Positions 33,924 through 42,835 are shown, numbered from the stretch's first letter. The stretch is DNA of 64,000 nt from Actinoallomurus liliacearum (GCF_039542035.1 NZ_BAABHJ010000003.1:248001-312000), one strand, 5' to 3'. Made by a program: numbers and translations. Notes: generated by a model not told the origin, from the letters alone.

Positions 33924-33951
33924 GGCAAGTCGGCGGCAAGGAGTCGCCAAG
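33924..33951 (+). promoter_or_regulatory. Triple 11-bp-phased GGCAAG/GCCAAG repeat before the sigma-factor gene
   Basis: GGCAAG at 33924, GGCAAG at 33935 and GCCAAG at 33946 are spaced exactly 11 bp apart, with a CTGAAT hexamer 7 bp downstream of the last. The form is that of SARP or OmpR-type activator sites overlapping a -35 region. Confidence 0.55.
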
Positions 33952-34026
33952 ACCACGGCTGAATCGTTGAAGCTTCATTAACGGCCGAGGTCAAGTAGCG
34001 CCGTGGCCGGTCCGCAATGACGAATC

Positions 34027-34659
34027 GTGAGAATGGGGTCGCCTTCCATGACGCGCAGCCGAGTGCTGGACCGGCCGTCCGCGGCCGCCCAGAGAGTAGC
34101 CGTGCCGCGACGGCATGACGCCCCGCGTGTTCCGGCCCGGCCGCACGATCCGGCGCACGACGACGCCTTCTCCCGCGCGCTGTACGAGCGGCACGGCGCC
34201 GTGCTGCTCAACTTCGCCCTCCGGCTCTGCAACGGCGACCGGCACCGGGCCGAGGACATCGTCCAGGAGACCGCGGTACGGGCCTGGCAGCACCGCGAGA
34301 TCCTCGACCCCACGACGGACCGGGTCCGCACCTGGCTGTTCACCGTCGCGCACCGGCTCGTGATCGACCACTACCGCGCCCGGCAGGCCCGGCCGAACGA
34401 GGTCGGCGACGGCGAGTCCGAAGAGCGCGCCGTGCCCGATCCGGCCGAGCGCGTCGTCACGCTCCGGGCGGTGCTCGAGGTCATGAACGAGCTCACCGAG
34501 CAGCAGCGCGAGATCCTGATCTACACGTACTACCTCGGCCACAGCGTGGAGCAGACGGCGGCCGCGCTCGGCCTCGCGCCGGGAACGGTGAAGTCCCGCG
34601 CGCACTACGCCATGCGTGCGCTGCGGGCATCCCTGCGCGACCGCGCCGTGATGGACTGA
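34027..34659 (+). CDS. ECF-type RNA polymerase sigma factor
   Basis: 210 residues. After a 45-residue Arg/Pro-rich N-terminal extension comes region 2 (FSRALYERHGAVLLNFALRLCNGDRHRAEDIVQETAVRAWQH, with TWLFTVAHRLVIDHYRAR as regions 2.3-2.4). Region 4 has LTEQQREILIYTYYLGHSVEQTAAALGLAPGTVKSRAHYAMRALR. There is no region 3, which defines an ECF factor. No anti-sigma gene is adjacent. The position inside the type VII island, convergent with eccC, suggests it drives part of that island. The start is uncertain: GTG 34027, ATG 34033 and ATG 34048 are all in frame. A triple phased repeat lies about 75 bp upstream. Confidence 0.9.
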   Translation: MRMGSPSMTRSRVLDRPSAAAQRVAVPRRHDAPRVPARPHDPAHDDAFSRALYERHGAVLLNFALRLCNGDRHRAEDIVQETAVRAWQHREILDPTTDRVRTWLFTVAHRLVIDHYRARQARPNEVGDGESEERAVPDPAERVVTLRAVLEVMNELTEQQREILIYTYYLGHSVEQTAAALGLAPGTVKSRAHYAMRALRASLRDRAVMD

Positions 34660-34683
34660 GCGGCGCCGCTCCGGTACCCGAGC

Positions 34684-34717
34684 CTCCCGGGGGCCACCGG
34701 TAGTCGGCCCCCGGGAG
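34684..34717. terminator. Bidirectional terminator between the sigma-factor and eccC genes
   Basis: CTCCCGGGGGCC and GGCCCCCGGGAG form a perfect 12-bp stem around a 10-nt loop, 24 bp after the sigma-factor stop and 31 bp before the eccC stop. Its place between convergent genes makes a terminator call solid. Confidence 0.8.
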
Positions 34718-34748
34718 CCGGCCCCGGAACGAGCGCCGCTCGTGCCCC

Positions 34749-37700
34749 TCAGTCGAGCATGGCCGTCTGGACCTGCACGGCCTTGCGCCGGGCGATCCGG
34801 ATCGCCCGGCCGGGCGGCAGGATGCGGCCCTTGACGTTGCCGAAGAGGTATCCCTCGTCCGGCGGGCAGGACATCAGCAGGGACGGCGTGTTGACCTCCT
34901 GCAGCCGGCGCATCATCATCTCGCCCATGCCGCGGCCGGCGCCCGCGGCGGAGCGGGCGACGACCATGTGCAGCCCGACCTCCCACCCGAGCGCGAGGTG
35001 GTCGACGATCGGGTCGAACGGGTGCTGCATCGGCCCGGCGCCGACCATGTCGTAGTCGTCGACCAGGATGAACAGCCGGGGCCCGTTCCACCAGTCGCAC
35101 AGTTTCATCCGGGCCGGGGTGATGTCCGGTCCCGGCACCCGGGCCTTGATCGCCTGGCCCGCGCCGACGACGAGGTCGCGCAGCGCGTCGATGCTGACCG
35201 CGTGCCCGAGGCGGTACTCCTCGGGAACCACCTCGACCAGCTCACGGCGGTAGTCCACCACCATGATGCGCGCCTCCGCGGGCGTGTACCGCTCGGTCAC
35301 GGCCCGCGCGACCAGGCGCAGCAGGTTCGTCTTGCCGCACTCGGTGTCGCCGACGACCACCATGTGGGGGGTCTCGGCGAAGTCGTGCACCACGGGGGAG
35401 AGCCGCTCCTCCTCCAGGCCGATCGCCACCCGGAAGTCGCCCTCGGGCGCCGGCAGCTCCCGCACGCTGAGCTGAGCCGGCAGCATCCGCACCGGCGGCG
35501 CGGCCGGGCCGGACCAGCTCTCGCGCACCGCGGCGACCAGGCCCGCGACGCCGTCCGCGAGGTCGTCGGCGCTCTCCACCGAGTCGATGCGCGGCAGCGC
35601 CGTGAGGTAGTGCAGCTTGCTGTCGCGGGTGATGCCGCGTCCGGGGGCGCGCGGCACGCTCGCCGCGCGGCGGGTGTCGACCTCCGAGTCCATCGGGTCG
35701 CCCATCCGCAACTCCAGGTGGGTGGCCGCCTGGTCGCGCACGGCCGCCGTGAGCTCCACCCACCGCGCGGTGGTGACGATCAGGTGGATGCCGAAGCTGA
35801 GGCCGCGCGCCGCGATCGCGCTGAACGTCTGGATGTACCGGTCGAAGTCCTGGCGCACCGTCGACCAGCCGTCCACGACGAGGAAGACGTCCCCGTGCGG
35901 CTGGTCGGCGAACTCCCCGGCCGCCCGGCGGCGCCGGTAGGTCGCCATCGAGTCGATGCCGTTGAGGAGGAAGAACTGCTCGCGGTCGGCGAGCAGCGCG
36001 GTGACCTCCGCGACGGTGCGGCCGACGCGCTCGTGGTCCAAACGGCTGGCGACCCCGGCGACGTGCGGCAGGCCGGTGAGGCCGGCGAGCGTGCCACCAC
36101 CGAAGTCGAGGCAGTAGAACTGCACCTCGCGCGGCGTGTGGGTGAGCGCCAGGGCGCTGATCAGCGTGCGGACGAGCGTGCTCTTGCCGCTCTGCGGGCC
36201 GCCGGCGATGGCGACGTGCCCACCGGCCCCGGACAGGTCGACGACCAGCAGGTCGCGGATCTGCTCGAAGGGCCGGTCGACGATGCCGACCGGCACCGTG
36301 AGCCCGCCGCGCCGCTCCCAGTCGACGGTCGACAGGCCGAACGTCTCGTCGGGCGCGAGCGGCGGGAGGATCTGGTCGAGGGTGGGCGGCAGGTCGAGCG
36401 GCGGCAGCCACACCTGGTGGGCCGGCGGCCCGGCGTCGCGGAGCCGTTCCACGGCCACCGACAGGAGGGTCTCGGCGGTCTCGTCCGGTTCTTCCGGCGT
36501 CACCTCCACCGGGGCGGGCTGGACCTGGGCGACCCGGGACGCGGACCAGGGGACCACCTGGCTCGCCACCCGCGCCTGGTCGGCCTTGCCGCGCCGCCGG
36601 TAGGGACCGGAGGAGTAGGCGGCGCGGAACCGGGTCAGCGCCTCCACGCCCGTCTTGAGGAAACCGGCGCCGGGCTGCGGCGGCAGTTGGTGGGCGTCGG
36701 GCACGCCCAGGACGCCGCGGCTTTCCATGGCCGAGAACGTGCGCAGGCCGATGCGGTAGGACAGGTGGCTCTCGAGCTGGTGCATCCGGCCCTCGTCGAG
36801 CCGCTGGGACGCGAGCAGCAGGTGGACGCCCAGGCTGCGGCCCAGCCGGCCGATCATGACGAACAGCTCCATGAAGTCGCGGTGCGCGGCGAGCAGCTCG
36901 CTGAACTCGTCGACGACGACGAAGAGGCTGGGCAGCGGTTCCAGCGCCGCCCCGGCCGCGCGCGCCTTCTCGTACTCGAGGGCGGAGACGTAGTTGCCGG
37001 CCGCGCGCAGCAGCTCCTGGCGGCGCATGAGCTCACCGTGCAGCGCGTCGCGCATGCGGGCGACGAGGGCGGCCTCGTCGGCCAGGTTCGTGATGACCGC
37101 GGAGACGTGCGGCAGCTCGTCCAGGCCGAGGAAGGTCGCGCCGCCCTTGAAATCCACCAGGACGAAGTTGAGCGTCTCGGAGGAGTTGGTCAGCGCCATC
37201 GCCAGCACCAGGGTGCGCAGCAGCTCGCTCTTGCCCGAGCCGGTGGCGCCGATCAGCATGCCGTGCGGGCCGGTGCCGCCCTGGGCGGACTCCTTGATGT
37301 CCAGCTCCACCGGCTTCCCGTCGGCGCCGACCGCGATCGGCACCTTCAGCCGTTCCGCGGGGGTGTGCTTGCGCCAGAGGGTGTGGGGCTCGTGCCGGTA
37401 CAGGTCCGGGATGCCCAGGAGGGTGCCCAGGTCCGTGGTGGCCGACAGCGGCTCGGTGTTCTCGGGCCCGACGCCGAGGCGGTACGGCGCGAGCCGCCGG
37501 GCGAGCGCGGTCGCGGTCCGCACGCCCAGGCGGTCGGGGCGTCCGAGCACGGTGAGCTGCTCCTTGCGCTCCCGGTCGGTGCGGACGAGCCGGGTCTCGC
37601 CGTCCTGCACGTCGAGGCGGAGGGTGGTACGGCCGGGCCGCCACGTCAGTGCTCCGGACAGGTCGAGCACGACGACGTTGCGCATGCCGGGGCCGTCCAG

Positions 37701-38696
37701 CGCGTGCCCGGCGGGCACGGTGCCCCCGTCGACGATGAGCACCGTGTAGGGCTCCTCCCGGGCGGGCATGGCCTCCGGGTCGTACGCGGGCCGCTCCCAG
37801 AACTCCGCGCCGAGCATGCCCTCCAGCTCCGGGAAGTCCGAGGCGACCATGCGGACCTGGCCGGCGGCGTCAGTGTCGTGCGGGTTCAGGTTGTGCGGCA
37901 GCCACTTGACCCATTCCCACTCCGCCAGCCGGTCCGGGGCGACGCACAGCGCGATCCACAGGTCGTCCGGAGAGTGAAAGAGGGCGAGCTGGGCGACCAG
38001 GGCGCGGACGGCGCCGCGGATCTGCGCCTCGTCCCCCCGGAAGAGCACGCGCGCCCAGGACTGCAGGTAGACGGCGGTGGGCTGGTCGGGCACGGTGGAG
38101 TAGGCCCGGACGAAGCCGCGCAGCGCGTGCGCGGTGAGCGGCTCGAGGTCCTGGACCGGTTTGGTCGTCGTCGGCGCCAGCCGCAGGCCCAGTTTCTGGT
38201 CACCGACCGCCAGCCGCGCCTCGGCGAAGTCGGGGTCCGAGGGGCGGCGCTCCCACATCCGGGTGGTGCCGACCATGGACCACAGCGTCTGCGGCGCCGG
38301 ATGCCGCCAGGCCAGGGCGCGCTGCTGTTCCCGTACGGCCGCGCGCACCTTGCGCCGGGTCTGGGAGAGATAGCGCAGGTAGTCCCGGCGGGCGCCCTTG
38401 AGCTTCTCCTTGCGCTCGCTGCTCTTGCGCATTCCCTGCCCGACCAGCATGGCCCCGGCGGCGAGGACCATCAGGCCGAGGGAGAGCGGCAGGAAGCTGT
38501 TCTTCGCCCCGCTGCCGCGCGTCATGTACATCATCACCATGGCCACCGACATCAGCGCCATCGGCAGGTACGTCCAGACGGCGGAGTTGTCGGGCACGGT
38601 CTCGGGCAGCGTGGGAGGCTCCTGAAGGCTGAGCTCCCCTTCGGGCATCTCGGGCGGACGCCGGCGCATCGGCCTGCGGAACAGCACGAAACTCAA
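34749..38696 (-). CDS. eccC: Type VII secretion ATPase EccC (FtsK/SpoIIIE family, three ATPase domains)
   Basis: 1,315 residues, a single-chain EccC. The start is a TTG at 38696 with AGGAGG 8 bp upstream. Two membrane helices lie near residues 41-62 and 67-88. Domain 1 has Walker A GATGSGKS (K489), VLVDFKGG and Walker B FVVVDEFSELL. Domain 2 has GGPQSGKS (K838) and FLVVDGWSTV, lacking the second acid. Domain 3 has GDTECGKT (K1122) and FILVDDYDM. EccC is the motor of type VII secretion and binds WXG100 signal sequences through its last ATPase domain. The gene is divergent from eccD over a 328-bp region with its own palindrome. Confidence 0.95.
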   Translation of the reverse strand: MSFVLFRRPMRRRPPEMPEGELSLQEPPTLPETVPDNSAVWTYLPMALMSVAMVMMYMTRGSGAKNSFLPLSLGLMVLAAGAMLVGQGMRKSSERKEKLKGARRDYLRYLSQTRRKVRAAVREQQRALAWRHPAPQTLWSMVGTTRMWERRPSDPDFAEARLAVGDQKLGLRLAPTTTKPVQDLEPLTAHALRGFVRAYSTVPDQPTAVYLQSWARVLFRGDEAQIRGAVRALVAQLALFHSPDDLWIALCVAPDRLAEWEWVKWLPHNLNPHDTDAAGQVRMVASDFPELEGMLGAEFWERPAYDPEAMPAREEPYTVLIVDGGTVPAGHALDGPGMRNVVVLDLSGALTWRPGRTTLRLDVQDGETRLVRTDRERKEQLTVLGRPDRLGVRTATALARRLAPYRLGVGPENTEPLSATTDLGTLLGIPDLYRHEPHTLWRKHTPAERLKVPIAVGADGKPVELDIKESAQGGTGPHGMLIGATGSGKSELLRTLVLAMALTNSSETLNFVLVDFKGGATFLGLDELPHVSAVITNLADEAALVARMRDALHGELMRRQELLRAAGNYVSALEYEKARAAGAALEPLPSLFVVVDEFSELLAAHRDFMELFVMIGRLGRSLGVHLLLASQRLDEGRMHQLESHLSYRIGLRTFSAMESRGVLGVPDAHQLPPQPGAGFLKTGVEALTRFRAAYSSGPYRRRGKADQARVASQVVPWSASRVAQVQPAPVEVTPEEPDETAETLLSVAVERLRDAGPPAHQVWLPPLDLPPTLDQILPPLAPDETFGLSTVDWERRGGLTVPVGIVDRPFEQIRDLLVVDLSGAGGHVAIAGGPQSGKSTLVRTLISALALTHTPREVQFYCLDFGGGTLAGLTGLPHVAGVASRLDHERVGRTVAEVTALLADREQFFLLNGIDSMATYRRRRAAGEFADQPHGDVFLVVDGWSTVRQDFDRYIQTFSAIAARGLSFGIHLIVTTARWVELTAAVRDQAATHLELRMGDPMDSEVDTRRAASVPRAPGRGITRDSKLHYLTALPRIDSVESADDLADGVAGLVAAVRESWSGPAAPPVRMLPAQLSVRELPAPEGDFRVAIGLEEERLSPVVHDFAETPHMVVVGDTECGKTNLLRLVARAVTERYTPAEARIMVVDYRRELVEVVPEEYRLGHAVSIDALRDLVVGAGQAIKARVPGPDITPARMKLCDWWNGPRLFILVDDYDMVGAGPMQHPFDPIVDHLALGWEVGLHMVVARSAAGAGRGMGEMMMRRLQEVNTPSLLMSCPPDEGYLFGNVKGRILPPGRAIRIARRKAVQVQTAMLD

Positions 38697-38814
38697 CGAA
38701 CGGCCTCCTGGCGTGGTACGACGAAGCGCCGCGCCGGCGGACGGTGGTCGCCGGGCGCGCTCGGCGGAGTGGAGAGCCGCGGAGGGGACCTGCGGAGCAG
38801 GCCGGTTGCGTCAC

Positions 38815-38893
38815 CGCGAATCGTACAGCGCGGCGTGCGCCCCGGTGTCGCCGATCGGCGCGTGCCGCACTTTCGCGCGGTGATTCGCGAATC
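38815..38893. promoter_or_regulatory. Palindrome GATTCGCGAATC plus half-site in the eccC/eccD divergent region
   Basis: The 12-bp perfect palindrome lies at 38882-38893 and a CGCGAATC half-site at 38815-38822. They sit in the middle of the 328-bp non-coding region (38697-39024), where divergent promoters for eccC and eccD must lie. No GRCAAG repeats are seen here, so these genes are probably controlled differently from mycosin and the substrate genes. Confidence 0.45.
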
Positions 38894-39024
38894 GGGGTGA
38901 ACCGCTCGGCCGTCACGTGCGTATGCCCGAGTGGAGAGCACTGCGCAGACGGACCGACGTGGAGTAATGACCCATTCACGCGCCCCCGCTCGGCGACGGC
39001 GGCGGGTGTTCGTGGAAAGAACGA

Positions 39025-40431
39025 GTGAGCCCAATGAGCAAGAGCTCGGCGGCGGACCTGTGCCGGCTGACGGTACGCGCCCCCGCCAAGACCATCGACC
39101 TGGCCGTGCCGGCCGACGTCCCGGTCGCGGACCTGCTCCCCGCCGTTCTCGGCTACGGCGGGGACGACCTCGGCGAGACCGGGATCGAGCACGAGGGCTG
39201 GGTGCTGCAGCGCTTGGGCGGACCGCCGCTCGACGAGGACGCCACCCTCGAGTCGCTCGACCTGCACGACGGCGACACCCTCTACCTGCGGCCCCGCACC
39301 GAAACGCTGCCCGAGGTGCGGCTGGACGACCTGGTGGACGGCATCTCCACCACGATGAAGGACAGCCCGTACGGGTGGAGCCCGCAGGCGAGCCGGCGAC
39401 TGCTGCGCGGCCTGGCGGTGTGCGTGATGGTCGCCGTCCTGGCGGTGCTCGCGCTGCCGAGCGGACCGGCCGAGCAGCGGATCGTGACCGCGGGCGCAGC
39501 CGCGCTCCTGCTGCTCGCCGGGGCCGCGGCGGCGAGCCGCGCGGTGGGCGACGCCGCGTCGGCCGCGCTCCTGGGCGTCATGGCCGGTCCGTTCCTGATC
39601 CTGGCCGGATGGCTGCTGCCCGGCGGCCGGCTGTCCGGGCCGGACGGCTTCGAGGTGGCGGGCGCCCGGCTGCTCGCCGCGTCCGCGGCCGAGGCGGGCG
39701 GGGCCGTGCTCGCGCTGGCCCTGGTGGCGGCGTACACGGCGCTGTTCGTCGGCGTGACGGTGCTGGCGGTCGCCGGAGCCCTCGCCGGGGCCCTCATGAT
39801 GGTGGCGGGCTTCCCACCGGAGGAGGCGGCCGCGGTGGTCGCCCTGCTCGCGGTCGTGTTCGGCGCGTTCGTACCGACCTTGTCGTTCCGGCTGTCCGGG
39901 TTGCGCATGCCGCCGCTGCCGACCAACCCGGACCAGCTCCAGGAGGGCATCGAACCGCGCTCGCCGAAGGCCGTCGCCGCCCGCGCGGTCCTGGCGGACG
40001 GCTGGATGACGGGGCTGTACGGCACGGTCGGGCTGGCCTGCACCGCCTGCCTGGCGGCACTGGCCCACCAGGAGGACCTGGCGCAGCTCGTGTTCGCGGC
40101 CGCGCTGTCGCTGCTGCTCGTGCTGCACAGCCGCGGCCTGGGCAACGTCTGGCAGCGCCTGTTCATGGCCCTGCCGGGCGTGTGGGGGGCGGCCACGATC
40201 GTCGCCGTCGAGGTCGCCCGGACGGGATCGACCGGCCGGGTGATCATCGCCGTGGCGCTGATGGGGGTGACCGCGGCGCTCATGATCGCCGGTTGGACGG
40301 TGCCCGGCCGCCGGATGGTGCCGTACTGGGGCCGCGCCGCCGAACTCCTGCAGAGCCTGGTCGCGATCGGCATGCTGCCGCTGACCCTGTGGGTCCTCGG
40401 CGTGTACGGCGAACTGCGCGCCATCGGCTGA
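39025..40431 (+). CDS. eccD: Type VII secretion membrane protein EccD
   Basis: 468 residues. Residues of about 10-92 form the ubiquitin-like YukD domain (LCRLTVRAPAKTIDLAVPADVPVADLLPAVL, then GWVLQRLGGPPLDEDATLESLDLHDGDTLYLRP). About eleven membrane helices follow (about 128-465), with the linker LPTNPDQLQEGIEP in the cytoplasmic loop that is typical of EccD. In the ESX complex EccD dimers form the inner-membrane barrel around EccC and EccB. The start may be GTG 39025 or ATG 39034; a GGAAAG site lies upstream. It is followed by eccB after 33 bp. Confidence 0.94.
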   Translation: MSPMSKSSAADLCRLTVRAPAKTIDLAVPADVPVADLLPAVLGYGGDDLGETGIEHEGWVLQRLGGPPLDEDATLESLDLHDGDTLYLRPRTETLPEVRLDDLVDGISTTMKDSPYGWSPQASRRLLRGLAVCVMVAVLAVLALPSGPAEQRIVTAGAAALLLLAGAAAASRAVGDAASAALLGVMAGPFLILAGWLLPGGRLSGPDGFEVAGARLLAASAAEAGGAVLALALVAAYTALFVGVTVLAVAGALAGALMMVAGFPPEEAAAVVALLAVVFGAFVPTLSFRLSGLRMPPLPTNPDQLQEGIEPRSPKAVAARAVLADGWMTGLYGTVGLACTACLAALAHQEDLAQLVFAAALSLLLVLHSRGLGNVWQRLFMALPGVWGAATIVAVEVARTGSTGRVIIAVALMGVTAALMIAGWTVPGRRMVPYWGRAAELLQSLVAIGMLPLTLWVLGVYGELRAIG

Positions 40432-40464
40432 CCAGGACACGAGAGCACGACGGAAGAGGCGACG

Positions 40465-41976
40465 ATGCAGTCCCGCCGCGACCAGGTCCACGCCCACATG
40501 TTCGTCATGGGCCGTATCACGTCCGGGATGCTCCGGGCGGATCCCGACGCGCCGGAGAGCCCCCAGGGCCGTACGAACCGGGGGGTGATCATTGGCATCG
40601 TCATCTCCGTGCTGCTGTGCGGCGGGGCGTTCGTCTGGGGGCTGATCTCCCCGGGCCGGTCCGCCTCCTGGCAGAGCGCGGACAGCCTGATCGTCGACCA
40701 GGAGACCGGCGCGTCCTACCTCTACGTGGACGGGCGGCTGCGTCCGGTGCAGAACTACGCGTCGGCGCGGCTGATCGGCGGCACCAAGCTGACCGCGCAC
40801 CACGTCCGGACCAAGTCGCTGGACGGGACGCCGCACGGCCAGCCGGTGGGCATCGTCGGGGCGCCCGACGCGCTGCCGTCGGCCGGCGGTCTGGTCGGTG
40901 GGGCGTGGGCGGTCTGCTCCGGCACCGGGGTGGGGGGCTCCGCGGCGCCGGTCACGACCCTCGCCGTCGGGGTGGGGGACGCCGGCGGCGACGGCGCGCT
41001 GACGGCCGGTCAGGGACTGCTGGTCACCACGCCCGACGCGCACGTGTACCTGGTGTGGCAGGGCAGCAGGCTGCGGCTGGACCCGAAGGGCGGAGCGGCG
41101 ACGGCCCTCGGCTACGGGGGCCGGACACCGACCCCGGTGTCGGCGGCGTTCGTCGACGCGCTGCCGGCCGGACCGGACCTGGCCGCTCCCACCGTGCCCG
41201 GCCTGGGGCGTTCCGGGCCGTCGCTCGACGGGCACGCGACCCGCATCGGGCAGGTCTTCAAGGTCGGAGTGCTCGGTTCGAAGCCGCGGTACTACCAGCT
41301 GCGCCAGGACGGCCTGGCGGAGGTCACCACGACCGTCGCGGTCCTGATCCTGGCCGATCCCGCCGTACGCGCCAAGGCGTACGGCGGCCGGACGCCCGAC
41401 GCGATCGGCCTGGCGCCCGACGCCATGAACGGCCGGCTGGCGCCGGGCACGGTCGCCGCCGGCGCGCTGCCCGAGACGCCGCCGCGCCTGGTCGGCCCTC
41501 AGCCGGACCAGCACGCCTGCGTCCGGGTCCAGCCGACCGCCGTGGGGCCCCGGGTCAGCGTCGCGCTGCAGGACCCGGCCTCGCTCGGCGTCGTCGCCCA
41601 GGCGGCGACCACGTCCGCGTGCGTGCCCGTCGACCGGATCACCGTGCCGCCCGGCGGCGGCGCGCTGGTGCGCGTCCTGCCGGCGGCGGGCGGCACGGTC
41701 GGCGGCACGACCTACCTGGTGACCGACACGGGCACCAAGTACCGCGTCGCATCCGCCTCCGACCTGGCGGCGCTCGGGTACTCGACCGGCCAGGTGGTGG
41801 CCCTGCCATCGCCGCTGCTGAACATGCTGCCGACCGGACCGGACCTGAGCGCGGCGGCCGCGCAGGCGGGGATCTCCTCGAGCACCGCGCCGCCGTGCGC
41901 CGGTCCGGCCGCGGCCCCGACGCCGGGGCCGGGCAGGGCGACGACAACAGGTCCGGGCAAGGCGACGACAAGTTGA
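40465..41976 (+). CDS. eccB: Type VII secretion membrane protein EccB
   Basis: 503 residues. The cytoplasmic N-terminus is the EccB signature (MQSRRDQVHAHMFVMGRITSGML). A single membrane helix (about 39-62) leads to a large external domain with R1-R4 type repeats: WQSADSLIVDQETGASYLYVDGRLRPVQNYASARLI, VYLVWQGSRLRL, YYQLRQDGLAEVTTTVAVLIL and TYLVTDTGTKYRVASASDLAALGY. The EccB cysteines are present. EccB forms the periplasmic trimeric arch held by mycosin. A Pro/Thr-rich tail ends the protein. The ribosome site GGAAGAGG lies 6-13 bp upstream of the ATG. No eccE gene is found near. Confidence 0.95.
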   Translation: MQSRRDQVHAHMFVMGRITSGMLRADPDAPESPQGRTNRGVIIGIVISVLLCGGAFVWGLISPGRSASWQSADSLIVDQETGASYLYVDGRLRPVQNYASARLIGGTKLTAHHVRTKSLDGTPHGQPVGIVGAPDALPSAGGLVGGAWAVCSGTGVGGSAAPVTTLAVGVGDAGGDGALTAGQGLLVTTPDAHVYLVWQGSRLRLDPKGGAATALGYGGRTPTPVSAAFVDALPAGPDLAAPTVPGLGRSGPSLDGHATRIGQVFKVGVLGSKPRYYQLRQDGLAEVTTTVAVLILADPAVRAKAYGGRTPDAIGLAPDAMNGRLAPGTVAAGALPETPPRLVGPQPDQHACVRVQPTAVGPRVSVALQDPASLGVVAQAATTSACVPVDRITVPPGGGALVRVLPAAGGTVGGTTYLVTDTGTKYRVASASDLAALGYSTGQVVALPSPLLNMLPTGPDLSAAAAQAGISSSTAPPCAGPAAAPTPGPGRATTTGPGKATTS

Positions 41977-41983
41977 CGGCAAG
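41956..41983 (+). promoter_or_regulatory. Triple 11-bp-phased GGCAAG/GACAAG/GGCAAG repeat before the WXG100 genes
   Basis: Hexamers at 41956, 41967 and 41978 are exactly 11 bp apart and span the end of eccB. A CATTAC hexamer, a possible -10, lies 7 bp after the last one. The downstream WXG100 gene starts at 42127, leaving a 5' leader of roughly 120 bp. Because the first two hexamers lie in codons of a Thr/Gly-rich tail, part of the match may be coincidental. Confidence 0.5.
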
Positions 41984-42126
41984 TCGGGGTCATTACCACG
42001 GAGTACGGAAGGAGACGCGAACCGGTCGGCGGCGGCGCGCCGATGGCGGTGCCGGCCGGGCGGACCTCGACGCACGATCTCGCTCCCGGTTTCCCGTGAG
42101 CACCGAACCAGAGAGGCAGGCGCAGC

Positions 42127-42462
42127 GTGGCAGGCATGCAGCAGTCAGAGGTCAGGGCGACCAAGAACGGCATCCAGGCCCTGGAGATGGCCTACACCGG
42201 GATCACCAAGATCAAGCAGGACGTCGAGTCCACCCGCTTCAATCTGGCCTCCGGGTACAAGGGCTCGGACGGTCAGGCGTTCCAGGACCTCGTCAACTCC
42301 TGGGAGCAGCAGGCGGACGTCATCCTGAAGAACCTGCAGGACATGGTCGACAAGCTCAACCAGACCCTCGTCTCGCAGCACCAGCAGCAGGGCTCCAGCA
42401 ACGACTCGATCAACCAGGGCTACCAGCAGGCTCAGGCCGTCTTCAACGCCCTGCACGGTTGA
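42127..42462 (+). CDS. WXG100-family protein with YKG in place of the WXG turn
   Basis: 111 residues, GTG start with GAGAGG upstream. Two long amphipathic helices surround a turn at about residue 45 that reads SGYKGSDGQAF; in standard ESAT-6 proteins this is WxG. A tryptophan occurs 15 residues later (NSWEQQAD). The C-terminus is Gln-rich. WXG100 proteins are the secreted helical-hairpin dimers of type VII systems. This and the next gene are likely to form the heterodimer. No YxxxD/E signal is evident in its tail, so the partner may carry it. Confidence 0.88.
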   Translation: MAGMQQSEVRATKNGIQALEMAYTGITKIKQDVESTRFNLASGYKGSDGQAFQDLVNSWEQQADVILKNLQDMVDKLNQTLVSQHQQQGSSNDSINQGYQQAQAVFNALHG

Positions 42463-42511
42463 CCCCGGAACGACCCCGGCTCTTTCCTTCTGACGCGAAA
42501 CGAGGACATCG

Positions 42512-42835
42512 ATGAGCGAGGACTTCACCGACGGTTTCATCTACGTCGACTACAACCACATGGGCAACGCCGCCGACGACCTGGTCTCCCAGACCAAGGC
42601 CATCGCGCAGACGATCTCCAACATGGAGATGGAGCTCGCCGAGCTCAAGAAGCAGTGGATCGGTGACGACGCCCAGACCTACAACCAGAAGCAGCAGGCC
42701 TGGGACAACGCGATCAAGTCGATGGAGCAGATCCTCACCAGTCACTCGCAGCTGCTCGACGAGATCTCCGGCAGCTACAAGTACAACGAGAACAGCCTCA
42801 GCCAGATGTGGTCCGAGGTACGGATCGGCGGCTGA
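42512..42835 (+). CDS. WXG100-family protein (WIG turn, YxxxE signal)
   Basis: 107 residues, ATG with CGAGGA upstream. The helical hairpin turn reads KKQWIGDDAQTYNQ, a canonical WxG at about residue 50. The C-terminal helix has SGSYKYNENSLSQMW, where YKYNE fits the YxxxD/E secretion signal of type VII substrates. It lies 49 bp after the first WXG100 gene, with which it probably forms the secreted heterodimer. A very strong hairpin follows directly after its stop. Confidence 0.93.
   Translation: MSEDFTDGFIYVDYNHMGNAADDLVSQTKAIAQTISNMEMELAELKKQWIGDDAQTYNQKQQAWDNAIKSMEQILTSHSQLLDEISGSYKYNENSLSQMWSEVRIGG

Noticed and set aside
34968..38900. A 1,310-codon plus-strand open frame
   Set aside because: Antisense to eccC, whose three ATPase domains are unmistakable.
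38200..42075. A 1,291-codon minus-strand frame and a matching 1,194-codon plus-strand frame at 38931-42515
   Set aside because: Both are out-of-frame shadows of eccC, eccD and eccB; they lack ribosome sites and domain motifs.
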